A stretch of DNA of 35,988 nt from DATMGU01 sp035555315 (GTDB lineage Bacteria > Pseudomonadota > Alphaproteobacteria > ATCC43930 > CGMCC-115725): positions 1 to 35,988 of the forward strand of contig DATMGU010000131.1 in the NCBI GenBank assembly GCA_035555315.1, read 5' to 3'. Every line of letters starts with the position of its first letter. Position 1 is the stretch's first letter. Position numbers and translations under genes: made by a program. Shown here piece after piece: positions 1-7,962 of this stretch. The notes beneath the pieces are model-generated. The model was not told the DNA's origin, did not search any database, and saw nothing but the letters and a program-made list of their open reading frames with translations.

Positions 1-414
1 TGGTCCTCGATCGGCGGCATGAACCGCTTCCTGTGGGGAGGCGGCGGTTTCGGCAACATCGTCGCCTCGTTCGGCCGCCCTGCCGTGCGGCACTGGACAG
101 GCGTGGCCTGCGCCCAGGGACCGGCATGGGGATCGGCCCCCGCGCAGGCGACCCGGCTTATCGAGCCGATCGCCGCCGACGCCGATCCGACCGCGGCGGT
201 CGAGGCGGCGCGCGGCCAGATGCGGCGGCGGGCAAACCTGCCCGGCGTCCATTCCAGCGCGCTGGCGATAGATCCGCTGAGCTGGAGCTTGGTGCATTTC
301 ACGCTCTGGCGGGATGCGGTCCACAAGACATCCGGCATCCGCTACCAGGTGCTCCATCTCTCCATGCCGGAGTGGGACGCTATCGTCGCGCCAAGCCCCG
401 CGGGTCAGATGTGA
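1..414 (+). CDS. Hypothetical protein, 5'-truncated by window edge
   Basis: The frame is open from the first base, where it reads W-S-S-I-G-G, and ends at a TGA at 412-414. At least 137 residues are present and the start lies outside the window, although an internal ATG at 19 also exists. Third codon positions are strongly G/C, as in the confident genes here, which supports real coding. No family is recognised. The visible part has a glycine-rich stretch near the left edge, an Ala/Arg-rich middle and a C-terminal segment with several Trp residues (SWSLVHFTLW, then MPEWDAIV). It converges on the chemoreceptor gene, with 70 bp between stops and no convincing terminator. A long overlapping frame covers the same area, so this call is moderate. 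Confidence 0.45.
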   Translation, partial: WSSIGGMNRFLWGGGGFGNIVASFGRPAVRHWTGVACAQGPAWGSAPAQATRLIEPIAADADPTAAVEAARGQMRRRANLPGVHSSALAIDPLSWSLVHFTLWRDAVHKTSGIRYQVLHLSMPEWDAIVAPSPAGQM

Positions 415-484
415 ACGATCACCCACCGAGGAATGCGACCGATGGTGCCTGCCCTAGGGGGCCGTCACTCGCTCGGGGGTGCGG

Positions 485-2167
485 TCAAGCGGCCTTCACC
501 CCGGCCAGGAAGCCATCGACTTCCTGGCTAAGATCGACGGCGTGCCGCGACACGTCATCGGCGGCTGCGAGCACGTTTCGAGCCGCGGCACCGGCATCGG
601 CCGAAGCCTGCTTCACCGTACCGATATTCTCGGTCACCTCACCCGTACCTTGCGCCGCCTGCTGCACGTTGCGGGCGATCTCCTGGGTCGCCGCCCCCTG
701 CTCCTCGACCGCCGCGGCGATGGTTCCAGCAATCGCGCTGATCTCGGTGATCGTCGCCCCGATGCCCTGGATGGCGCTCACCGCCTGTTGGGTTGCCCCC
801 TGGATCTCGCTGATCTGGGCGGCGATATCCTCGGTCGCCCGGGCGGTCTGGTTGGCCAGACTTTTGACCTCGTTCGCGACCACGGCGAAGCCCTTGCCGT
901 GCTCGCCCGCGCGCGCCGCCTCGATCGTGGCATTCAGCGCCAACAGGTTGGTCTGGCTGGCGATATCGCTGATCAACTTGACCACCTCGCCGATCTTTTC
1001 GGCCCCGGTCGCCAGCGTCTGGACCGTGACATTGGTCCGCTGGGCGGCGTCGACCGCGCGGCTGGCGATCGCCGATGACTGCGCCACCTGGTGGGAGATT
1101 TCCTGGATCGAGGAGGCGAGTTGCTCGGTCGCCACGGCCACGGTCTGCACATTCGCCGCGGTCTGCTCGGCCGAGGACGCCACCATCATGGCCTGGGAAT
1201 CCGTCCGCTGAGCGGTGGAGGCCATCGATTCGGCGGTCGTCTTCATCCCCGTCGAGGCCGTCGAGAGCGATTTCACCAATTGCCCGACCTTGCCCTCGAA
1301 GCTTCGCGTCAGCGCTTCAAGCGCCGCCGACCGACGCTCCTTCGCCTGGTGTTCGACCTGCTGCTCGGCGGCCAGTCGATCAGCATCGAGCATCGCTTCC
1401 TTGAAGACCTGGACCGCCCGGGCCATCAACCCGACCTCGTCCTTCCGCTCGGTCCCCGAGACCGACGCGGCATGATCGCCGCCGGCGAGGTTCCGCATAT
1501 CCCCGGCCAGGCGGGTCAACCCACCGACGATCGACCGATACGTCAACGCGCCGATGCCGACCAACACGATCAGCAGCGGCGCGACGATCAGGCTGAGAGC
1601 ACCGACCATGCGCACGAGTTCGTCATTGAGATCATCGAGGTAGATGCCTGAAAAAATCACCATCTGCCAGGGTGCGAAATCTTCGACCGCGCCCCATTTC
1701 AAGGCCGGCACCGTGGATCCCGGATGGGGATAATGATAGGCGAGCGGCCCGTGACCACCGGCTTTTGCCGTATCGACGATCTTCATGACGAGACTCGCGC
1801 CGTCATCGTCCTTGGCCGGATTCTTCGAGCCGACGAGGGCGGGTGACGGTGGTAGGGCAATCGTCACGCCGTCATACCCGTATGCACCGATGTAGTTACC
1901 GTCATCGAAGCGTTCGGCGTTCAGTGTGTCGCGAAACCGTTGAAGGGCATCCGGCTTACTGAGCGAGCCGGCCTGAACCTGTTTGTCCAAAGCGGCGGCC
2001 AAACCTTTGGCCATATCGACCGCGGCCTGGACCTTGCCATACCGGTCCGCGACCATTCGATCGTAGGAAAGATAGAGTGCCAGGGTCGAGGCCGATGCCA
2101 GACAGATGATCGCTACGCCGATCATGGCGCCGATTTTGACGGATAACCGCAGATTGTCGAATTTCAT
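485..2167 (-). CDS. Methyl-accepting chemotaxis protein (single Cache, HAMP, MCP signal)
   Basis: This is an inner-membrane chemoreceptor of 560 aa. TM1 is at about residues 11-33. A periplasmic single Cache-like domain at about 37-185 includes YIGAYGYDG near 92-100. TM2 is at about 187-209 and HAMP at about 210-262. A long cytoplasmic signalling coiled coil follows, whose conserved hairpin tip lies at about 402-438 (SQTNLLALNATIEAARAGE, then GFAVVANEV). This tip binds CheA and CheW. The C-terminus ends GFLAGVKAA, with no NWETF-type CheR/CheB tether. The ATG at 2167 has an AAGGG about 8 nt upstream. Small-molecule ligands such as organic or amino acids are typical for Cache receptors, but the ligand cannot be read here. 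No other che genes are in the window, so it is an orphan receptor. Confidence 0.95.
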   Translation of the reverse strand: MKFDNLRLSVKIGAMIGVAIICLASASTLALYLSYDRMVADRYGKVQAAVDMAKGLAAALDKQVQAGSLSKPDALQRFRDTLNAERFDDGNYIGAYGYDGVTIALPPSPALVGSKNPAKDDDGASLVMKIVDTAKAGGHGPLAYHYPHPGSTVPALKWGAVEDFAPWQMVIFSGIYLDDLNDELVRMVGALSLIVAPLLIVLVGIGALTYRSIVGGLTRLAGDMRNLAGGDHAASVSGTERKDEVGLMARAVQVFKEAMLDADRLAAEQQVEHQAKERRSAALEALTRSFEGKVGQLVKSLSTASTGMKTTAESMASTAQRTDSQAMMVASSAEQTAANVQTVAVATEQLASSIQEISHQVAQSSAIASRAVDAAQRTNVTVQTLATGAEKIGEVVKLISDIASQTNLLALNATIEAARAGEHGKGFAVVANEVKSLANQTARATEDIAAQISEIQGATQQAVSAIQGIGATITEISAIAGTIAAAVEEQGAATQEIARNVQQAAQGTGEVTENIGTVKQASADAGAAARNVLAAADDVSRHAVDLSQEVDGFLAGVKAA

Positions 2168-2222
2168 CGGAGAGCCCTTCGCGACACGTTTCCGCGACTG
2201 TGCTGCGAAGAGGATGAAGAAA

Positions 2223-2252
2223 CCGAAAATCCTGGCGGGCCGAAAATCCTGG
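2223..2252. repeat. 13-bp direct repeat in the marR-mcp gap
   Basis: CCGAAAATCCTGG occurs at 2223-2235 and again at 2240-2252, a 17-bp period. It lies between the end of marR (2273) and the chemoreceptor start (2167), both on the minus strand. It could be a tandem regulator site for the chemoreceptor or a chance duplication. No function can be assigned. Confidence 0.6.
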
Positions 2253-2272
2253 AACGCGGGGCCGCCAAGGGC

Positions 2273-2767
2273 TCACCCGGCCACCTCGACCAATTGGCGC
2301 AGCATCGCCAGGAAGGCCGGCCGGAACTCCGGCGCCAGCGGCTCCAACAACCGTTCCTGCGCGCGGAGCATATGCGCGTACATCTGTTCGGTCAGCGCTT
2401 CGCCGGCCTCGGTCAGGGACGCCACCTTGGACCGTCGGTCGCTGGCACTGCGTTCGCGCCGGATCAGACCCCGCTCCGCCAGTCGCTCCAACACATCGGC
2501 GGCATTGGTCCGATCGATCCCGACCTCGGCGCCGAGCGATGCCTGATCGCGACCGGGCTCGCGCCGCAGGGCGGTCATCAGCCCATACTGCACCGGCGTG
2601 ATGGCGAAGTGCCCGCATTCTTCCAGGAACAACGCGGTATGGATCTGGTGCAGACGGCGGACCAGATAGCCCGGCCGGGATTGTAGCGGGACCCGCTCCG
2701 CCAGTTCCTTTTTCGACACACGCCTCTCCCCAAACGATCGATCGTCCTCCGGCGAGGATGTTGACAT
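2273..2767 (-). CDS. MarR-family transcriptional regulator
   Basis: This 164-aa winged-helix repressor-type protein starts at the ATG at 2767 (MSTSSPEDDRS). The frame stays open far upstream, but that part overlaps the divergent hydroxylase gene and is not plausible coding. The core has the MarR layout: a dimerisation helix, then ITPVQYGLMTAL, then the recognition region DQASLGAEVGIDRTNAADVL, and a wing with RRERSASDRRSKVASLT (the usual D-x-R-S-K/R wing motif), followed by C-terminal dimerisation helices. It is transcribed divergently from the molybdenum hydroxylase operon across a 57-bp gap, a common arrangement for a regulator controlling a neighbouring catabolic operon and itself. The effector is probably a substrate of that operon, which is inference. 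Confidence 0.9.
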   Translation of the reverse strand: MSTSSPEDDRSFGERRVSKKELAERVPLQSRPGYLVRRLHQIHTALFLEECGHFAITPVQYGLMTALRREPGRDQASLGAEVGIDRTNAADVLERLAERGLIRRERSASDRRSKVASLTEAGEALTEQMYAHMLRAQERLLEPLAPEFRPAFLAMLRQLVEVAG

Positions 2768-2824
2768 CGGGTGTCGGGGAAAGATAGTCAGTATACCCCG
2801 CTTTTTGGGGAGGGGGATTGTGCG
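2768..2824. promoter_or_regulatory. Divergent marR / hydroxylase operon promoter region
   Basis: This 57-bp gap separates the two divergent start codons. It is AT-richer than its surroundings (a GTATAC-containing stretch) and holds an inverted repeat, CCCC-GCTTTTT-GGGG. A purine-rich GGGGAGGGGGA just before the ATG at 2825 serves as ribosome binding site and fixes that start. Both promoters and any MarR operator must be compressed here or extend into the coding ends. No exact -35/-10 pair is assigned. Confidence 0.5.
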
Positions 2825-5197
2825 ATGAGCGGCACTGCGTCGACCGGCACCGGCATTGGCGCTCGGCTGGAACGCTTGGAGGATGCCCGGTTCCTGCACG
2901 GCAAGGGCAGCTATGTCAGCGACATCGCCATGCCCGGCCTGATGGATGTGGCGTTCCTGCGCAGCCCCTTGCCGCACGCCCGCATCGATCGCATCGCCGC
3001 CCCGGAAGGTGCCGAGGCCGTGGTGTTCCGCAACGAGGACCTGACCGGTGTCCGGCCGATCCAGGCCTTGTCCGGTCTGCCGGGCTTCAAGCCGTCCGAC
3101 TTTCCGGTGCTGGCGCGCGGCAAGGTGTGTTTCGCCGGTCAGCCGGTCGCCATGTGCCTGGCCCGCAGCCGGGCGGCGGCCGAGGATCTGGTGCAAGCCG
3201 TGACGCTCGACCTCACCGAGCTGCCACCGGTCACCGATATGCTGGCGGCAAGGCAACCCGGCGCCCCTTTGGTGCACGAGGCGTGGGGTGACAACCTCTT
3301 CCTCACCACCAACGTCGCAGGCGATATCGAGACGGTGAGCAGCACCGCGCCCATCGTGGTGACGCGGGAATACCGCATGAGCCGGCAATGCATGTCGCCG
3401 CTCGAAGGCAAGGGCGTGCTGGCCTATTGGGACGACCGGCACGACCAGCTGGTCGTGGTGACCTCGACCCAAGTACCGCACATGATCCGCACCGGCCTCG
3501 CCGAGTGCCTGGGCATCGAGCAAGGCCGGCTGCGCGTCATCGCCCCGGATGTCGGCGGCGGTTTCGGCTATAAATGCATCCTGCAGCCGGAGGAAGTCTG
3601 CGTCGCCTGGCTGGCCCTGACCCGCCGCCACCCGGTCCGCTGGATCGAGGATCGGCGCGAGCATCTGGTCGCCGGCGCCAATACCCGGCAACACCACTAT
3701 CGGGTCACCGCCTATGCCGATACCGAGGGACGGCTACTGGGCCTCGATGCCGAGGTGACGGTCGATGTCGGTGCCTTCTCGGTCTGGCCGTTCACCGCCT
3801 GTCTGGAGGCGGCCCAGGCCGGCGGCAACCTGCCGGGGCCTTATGTGGTGCCGATCTATCGCTGCAAGACGTTTTCGGTCGCCACCAACAAGCCGCCCTT
3901 TTCGCCCTATCGCGGCGTTGCCCGGCCGGGCGTGTGCTTCGCGATCGAACTCACCATCGACGCGATCGCCCGCGCGGTCGGGCGGGAACCGGCGGAGCTG
4001 CGCCGGTTGAACCTCGTGCCGGCATCGGCGATGCCCTATACCACCATCACCGGCAAGCATTACGACAGCGGCGATTATCCGGCGAGCCTGGCGCTGGCGC
4101 TGGAAAAGATCGATTTGCCCGGCATCCGCGCCCGCCAGAAACAGCCGGAACCGGACGGACGGCTGATCGGCCTGGGCCTGGCGACCTATACCGAACAATC
4201 GGCGCATGGCACCAAGGTCTTCGCCTCCTGGGGCATTCCGCTGGTGCCGGGATTCGAGCAGGCGACCGTGCGGGTCACCCCGGATGGCGGGCTCGAAGTG
4301 CGCGTCGGCACCCAATCGATCGGCCAGGGCCTGGAAACCACCCTGGCGCAGATCGCGAGCCAGATCCTGACGCTGCCGACCGGTGTCATCAAAGTCATCC
4401 ATGGCGATACGGCGCTGACGCCGTTTTCGACCGGCGCCTATGCCTCGCGCAGCATCGTCATGGCAGGTGGTGCCGTGTCGCGCTCCTCCGCCGTCCTGGC
4501 GACGCGCCTCGCCCGGATCGGCGCGCATCTGCTGCAATGCGATCCAGCCGAGGCACGGCTGGCCGATGGCAGGGTATACGGACCAGCCGGCGACGTGTCG
4601 CTGAAGGAAATCGCCCAGGTCTGGTATCTGCGCCCCGAACAATTGCCCGAGGATGTCGATACCGGCGGGCTGGAGGCGACAGTAGGCTACAAACCCACGG
4701 TCGATACCGGTGCGTTCAGCTATGCGACCCATGCGGCGAAGGTCGCGGTCGACCCGGAAACCGGTATGGTCGAGATCCTGGATTACGTGGTGGTCGAGGA
4801 TTGCGGCACCATGGTCAACCCGATGATCGTCGAGGGCCAAACTTATGGCGGGGCCGCCCAAGGCATCGGCACCGCGCTGTATGAGGAGCAACCCTACGAC
4901 GCCGCCGGCCAACCACTGGCATCGACCCTGGCCGATTACGTGCTGCCCGGAGCGACCGAGGTGCCCGGCATCCGGCTGTTCCACCTGGAGACGCCATCGC
5001 CTTATACCGAACACGGCATCAAAGGTGTCGGCGAGGGCGGCGCCATCGCCCCGCCGGGGGCGCTGATCAACGCGATCAACGACGCGCTGTCCGGCCTCGG
5101 CGTCGAAATCGGCGAGACCCCGGCCAGCCCGCGCCGTATCCTCGCGGCGATCCTGGCGCGGGGCACCGGTACGACGGCGCCGGTCGCCGCGGCATGA
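2825..5197 (+). CDS. Molybdenum hydroxylase large subunit (xanthine dehydrogenase / CoxL family)
   Basis: This 790-aa molybdopterin cytosine dinucleotide-binding subunit is of the xanthine oxidase/aldehyde oxidase/CoxL superfamily. It hydroxylates a carbon of its substrate using water. The N-terminal a/b-hammerhead domain (about 15-135) precedes the cofactor domains. Visible motifs are DVGGGFGYK at about 242-250, PYRGVARP at about 361-368 in the active-site loop, and GIKGVGEGG near the C-terminus. The Glu of GVGE (E737) is the position of the catalytic base in this family. The loop is the generic RG type and lacks the AYxCSFR of true form I CO dehydrogenase, so CO oxidation should not be assumed. 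The start is set by the strong purine-rich site. Its stop overlaps the FAD-subunit start by ATGA. The substrate is unknown; purines, aldehydes and N-heteroaromatics are possible. Confidence 0.93.
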   Translation: MSGTASTGTGIGARLERLEDARFLHGKGSYVSDIAMPGLMDVAFLRSPLPHARIDRIAAPEGAEAVVFRNEDLTGVRPIQALSGLPGFKPSDFPVLARGKVCFAGQPVAMCLARSRAAAEDLVQAVTLDLTELPPVTDMLAARQPGAPLVHEAWGDNLFLTTNVAGDIETVSSTAPIVVTREYRMSRQCMSPLEGKGVLAYWDDRHDQLVVVTSTQVPHMIRTGLAECLGIEQGRLRVIAPDVGGGFGYKCILQPEEVCVAWLALTRRHPVRWIEDRREHLVAGANTRQHHYRVTAYADTEGRLLGLDAEVTVDVGAFSVWPFTACLEAAQAGGNLPGPYVVPIYRCKTFSVATNKPPFSPYRGVARPGVCFAIELTIDAIARAVGREPAELRRLNLVPASAMPYTTITGKHYDSGDYPASLALALEKIDLPGIRARQKQPEPDGRLIGLGLATYTEQSAHGTKVFASWGIPLVPGFEQATVRVTPDGGLEVRVGTQSIGQGLETTLAQIASQILTLPTGVIKVIHGDTALTPFSTGAYASRSIVMAGGAVSRSSAVLATRLARIGAHLLQCDPAEARLADGRVYGPAGDVSLKEIAQVWYLRPEQLPEDVDTGGLEATVGYKPTVDTGAFSYATHAAKVAVDPETGMVEILDYVVVEDCGTMVNPMIVEGQTYGGAAQGIGTALYEEQPYDAAGQPLASTLADYVLPGATEVPGIRLFHLETPSPYTEHGIKGVGEGGAIAPPGALINAINDALSGLGVEIGETPASPRRILAAILARGTGTTAPVAAA

Positions 5198-6033
5198 AAG
5201 CCGCCGCGTTCGACTATGTCGCACCGACCGCTCTCGAAGAGGCAATCCGGCTGTTGGCCGGTGCCCCAGACGAGGCGAAGCCGCTGGCCGGCGGGCAATC
5301 GCTCGGGCCCATGCTGAACCTGCGCCTCGCCATGCCGGCTCTGCTGGTCGATCTCGGCCGGATCGAGGCGTTGCGGCGGGTGGAGGATCGCGGCGACCAT
5401 CATGCGATCGGCGCCCTGGTCACCCACGCAACCCTGGAGGACCGGATACACCGCCTGGCCGATGGCGGCATGCTGGCACGCGTCGCGCGCGACATCGCCT
5501 ATCGGGCGGTACGCAACCGCGGCACCATTGGCGGCAGCCTCGCCCATGCCGACCCGGCGGCGGATTGGCTGACCGCGCTCACCGTGCTCGACGCGCGGCT
5601 CGGCCTCGCCGGGCCGGATGGCCGGCGCGACATCGCCCTCGCCGACTTCGTGCGCGGCGCCTTCACCACCGCGCTGCGGCCGGGCGAGGTGATCGAGCGC
5701 GTGCTACTGCCCAAGCTCGGGGCCGGCGCGCGATGGGCCTATTACAAGATCTGCCGAAAACCCGGCGAATTCGCCGAGGCGATCGGCGCGGTGGTGCTGG
5801 ACCCCGGCCGGCGGGTGGCGCGCATCGTCGCCGGCGCGCTGGGCGGCGCACCCGCCCGGCTGGACGATCTCGCCGCCCGCGTGGCGTCGGACGGCCCGGC
5901 ATCGGCCGATCCCGAGACGCTCGACCGCGCGCTCGACGCGGCGGTGCCGGGGCTCGATCCGGTCGGTCGGCAGTTGCACGCGGTGGCGCTGCGCCGCGCG
6001 CTGGATCGGATCGCCCCGGGAGGCATGTCGTGA
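5194..6033 (+). CDS. Molybdenum hydroxylase FAD-binding medium subunit (CoxM-like)
   Basis: This 279-aa FAD subunit passes electrons from the 2Fe-2S subunit to the acceptor. It has both family FAD motifs: AGGQSL at residues 32-37 and TIGGSLAHADPAADW at 111-125. The C-terminal CO_deh_flav_C-type domain covers about 175-275. The length is normal for the family. The ATG overlaps the large-subunit stop (ATGA), and its own TGA overlaps the GTG start of the next gene, so all three subunits appear translationally coupled in the order L-M-S. Confidence 0.93.
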   Translation: MKAAAFDYVAPTALEEAIRLLAGAPDEAKPLAGGQSLGPMLNLRLAMPALLVDLGRIEALRRVEDRGDHHAIGALVTHATLEDRIHRLADGGMLARVARDIAYRAVRNRGTIGGSLAHADPAADWLTALTVLDARLGLAGPDGRRDIALADFVRGAFTTALRPGEVIERVLLPKLGAGARWAYYKICRKPGEFAEAIGAVVLDPGRRVARIVAGALGGAPARLDDLAARVASDGPASADPETLDRALDAAVPGLDPVGRQLHAVALRRALDRIAPGGMS

Positions 6034-7220
6034 CATCCCCATCGCTCACCAGAGCCCTGTCGCTCACCGTCAATGGCGAAACCATCAACCGGCAGGTCGA
6101 ACCCCGGACGCATCTCGCCGATTTCCTGCGCGGCGAATGCCGGCTGACCGGCACGCATCTGGGCTGCGAACACGGTGTCTGCGGCGCCTGTACCGTCCTG
6201 CTGAACGGTGTGCCGGCCCGGTCCTGCATCACCTATGCGATCGGCTGCGAGCAGGCCGGTGTGCAAACCGTCGAGGGTTTCGACGGCGATCCGCTGATGG
6301 CGCGGCTGCGCGCGGCGTTTTCGGCGGAACACGCGCTGCAATGCGGCTTTTGTACGCCCGGCATGCTGATCACCGCGTATGACATCTGCCGTCGCCTGCC
6401 CGAGGCGGACGAGGCGCGCATTCGCCTGGAGCTCAGCGGCAATCTGTGCCGCTGCACCGGCTATGTCGGCATCGTCAACGCGATCAAGCGTGTGCTGGCC
6501 GAGAGCGACGCGACGGTGACGCCGACCGGCACGGTCGCCGAGGCACCACCACCCGCGGCACCAATCCCGAGTTTTGTGCCGATATCGGCATCGAGCGCGC
6601 CCGCCGCCACCGCGGCGATGGCGACCGCCGAGGGAAGCCAGGCGCTGGAGCCGGGCTGGACCCGGATCGCCGACGGCTTCGTCATCGATCGGGACGCGGC
6701 GGCGCTGTGGCACTTGTTCGACGACGTACCGCGGCTGGCGGCCTGCATGCCGGGGGCCGTGCTCGACGGCTTCGACGGCACCACCTTGACCGGCCGGATG
6801 CAGGTGCGCCTGGGGCCGATCAGTGCGAGTTTCCACGGCGAGGCACGTCTGGAACGCGATGCGGAGCGGCATGTCGGGGTGCTGTCCGGGGCCGGGGCCG
6901 ATCAACGCGGCGGCTCTCGCGCCAAGGGCCGGGTGACCTATCGGCTGGTGCCGGCCGATACCGCGACCCAAGCGACGCGGGTCGAGTTGACCCTCGACTT
7001 CCAGCTCCAGGGGCTGCTCGCGCAATTCAGCCGCTCCGGCCTGGTAAAGGATTTCGTCGGCCGACTGGTCGGCGATTTCGCCGAGAACCTGCGGGCGAGC
7101 GTGGCCGGCAAGGGCGCACCACCCACGAGCGATAAGAGACGTTCCGTCTCGATCGGTGCGCTCCTATGGGCGGTCCTGCGGAACCGGATCGGGGCGTTGT
7201 TCGGCGGTCGCACGCCTTAA
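6030..7220 (+). CDS. 2Fe-2S small subunit fused to a CoxG-like (SRPBCC) domain
   Basis: The start is a GTG at 6030 overlapping the preceding TGA, with GGGAGG just upstream, giving 396 aa. Residues 1-155 are a complete CoxS-type iron-sulfur subunit with two clusters: a plant-type cluster (C46, C51, C54, C66) and a helical cluster (C105, C108, C140, C142 in CGFC and CRC motifs). An Ala/Pro-rich linker (about 160-207) leads to a second domain (about 208-365) resembling CoxG/SRPBCC proteins, with LWHLFDDVPRLAACMPGA at its start. The last 25 residues include a hydrophobic IGALLWAVLRNRIGALF, possibly a membrane-association helix. Typical small subunits are about 150-170 aa and CoxG is usually a separate gene. 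CoxG is linked to membrane recruitment of CO dehydrogenase, so the fusion may tether this enzyme to the membrane. Confidence 0.92.
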   Translation: MTSPSLTRALSLTVNGETINRQVEPRTHLADFLRGECRLTGTHLGCEHGVCGACTVLLNGVPARSCITYAIGCEQAGVQTVEGFDGDPLMARLRAAFSAEHALQCGFCTPGMLITAYDICRRLPEADEARIRLELSGNLCRCTGYVGIVNAIKRVLAESDATVTPTGTVAEAPPPAAPIPSFVPISASSAPAATAAMATAEGSQALEPGWTRIADGFVIDRDAAALWHLFDDVPRLAACMPGAVLDGFDGTTLTGRMQVRLGPISASFHGEARLERDAERHVGVLSGAGADQRGGSRAKGRVTYRLVPADTATQATRVELTLDFQLQGLLAQFSRSGLVKDFVGRLVGDFAENLRASVAGKGAPPTSDKRRSVSIGALLWAVLRNRIGALFGGRTP

Positions 7221-7458
7221 CACATCCTGACGTTTTCGCGGCCATGGTGGACTGCGCCTCCGCCGATCATGGTTAATTGTTCGATAAGCGAGAAATCCGC
7301 TTTGGCTGATCTATGCGGCTGCACGGCAATCGAACCACGGTCGACGCCTCAATATTCACCGGATTTTAAGAATATCTCACCAGTCTAGTTAACCAATGGA
7401 GCGGGGATCGACGTGTTTTCCGAGTGAGTTGGCCAACGCGGGGGCGATGGAGTTGCGG
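7221..7458 (+). promoter_or_regulatory. AT-rich leader upstream of the amino-sugar/acyl operon
   Basis: This gap separates the hydroxylase operon from the next operon on the same strand. Stretches such as GGTTAATTGTTCGATAA and CCGGATTTTAAGAATATC stand out as AT-rich and make it the likely promoter region of the twelve-gene operon. No clear rho-independent terminator for the upstream operon was found. The leader may end earlier if fdtA starts at 7396 or 7447. Confidence 0.4.
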
Positions 7459-7962
7459 ATGATGAAAAGCAGTTCGAAATCCTCCGCCACCATACCCAGG
7501 GGCTTCCCGTCACCGCGCACCGTCAAGCCGACTGCGCGCACCTTCAGCCTGATACCGTTGCCGAGCATCCCCGACGAGCGGGGCTGTTTGAGTTTCGTCG
7601 AGGGTGGCCGGCATGTGCCCTTCGATATTCGTCGGATCTATTACATCTATGGCCTGTCGGCGGGAGCGGCCCGTGGTGGCCATGCGCATTTGGAATGTGA
7701 ACGGGTTTTGATCCCGGTTTCTGGGGAATTCGTTGTCTGGCTGGATGACGGATACCAGCGTAACCGGGTCGTCCTCAACGATCCCGCGGTGGGATTGCAT
7801 GTACCACCGATGGTCTGGCTCGACCTGACGGATTTCCAGCCCGGCAGCGTATGCCTAGCGCTGGCGTCGGAACTCTACAGCGAGGCGGATTATATCCGCG
7901 ATTACAGGGTATTCCAGCAGGCTACGCTGGTGGGTGCCGATCTGGTGGGCGCCGAGCTTTGA
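7459..7962 (+). CDS. dTDP-4-oxo-6-deoxyhexose 3,4-ketoisomerase (FdtA/QdtA-like cupin)
   Basis: This small cupin is related to FdtA/QdtA, which convert dTDP-4-keto-6-deoxyglucose to a 3-keto-6-deoxyhexose, the substrate for 3-amination. The core begins SLIPLPSIPDERGCLSFVE and contains GGHAHLECERVLIP, whose two histidines match the conserved catalytic pair of the family; YYIYGL just before it is also typical. The ATG at 7459 is chosen because GGAG lies 6 nt upstream (167 aa). ATGs at 7396 and 7447 are alternatives. All leave an N-terminal extension of about 30 residues or more that family members usually lack. Its stop overlaps the start of the aminotransferase gene, the normal FdtA-FdtB pairing. 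Whether the product is in the galacto (Fuc3N) or gluco (Qui3N) series cannot be read. Confidence 0.85.
   Translation: MMKSSSKSSATIPRGFPSPRTVKPTARTFSLIPLPSIPDERGCLSFVEGGRHVPFDIRRIYYIYGLSAGAARGGHAHLECERVLIPVSGEFVVWLDDGYQRNRVVLNDPAVGLHVPPMVWLDLTDFQPGSVCLALASELYSEADYIRDYRVFQQATLVGADLVGAEL

Noticed and set aside
415..484. Hairpin GCCCTAGGGGGC as a terminator between the first gene and the chemoreceptor
   Set aside because: The stem is only four pairs with a tiny loop and no T-run.
33..1211. Long plus-strand frame over the first gene and the chemoreceptor
   Set aside because: It runs through the chemoreceptor coding region on the opposite strand and is an artefact of high GC.
2825..7220. True CO dehydrogenase (coxLMS)
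   Set aside because: The large subunit lacks the AYxCSFR active-site loop, carries a generic PYRGVARP loop, and the order is L-M-S rather than the usual M-S-L.
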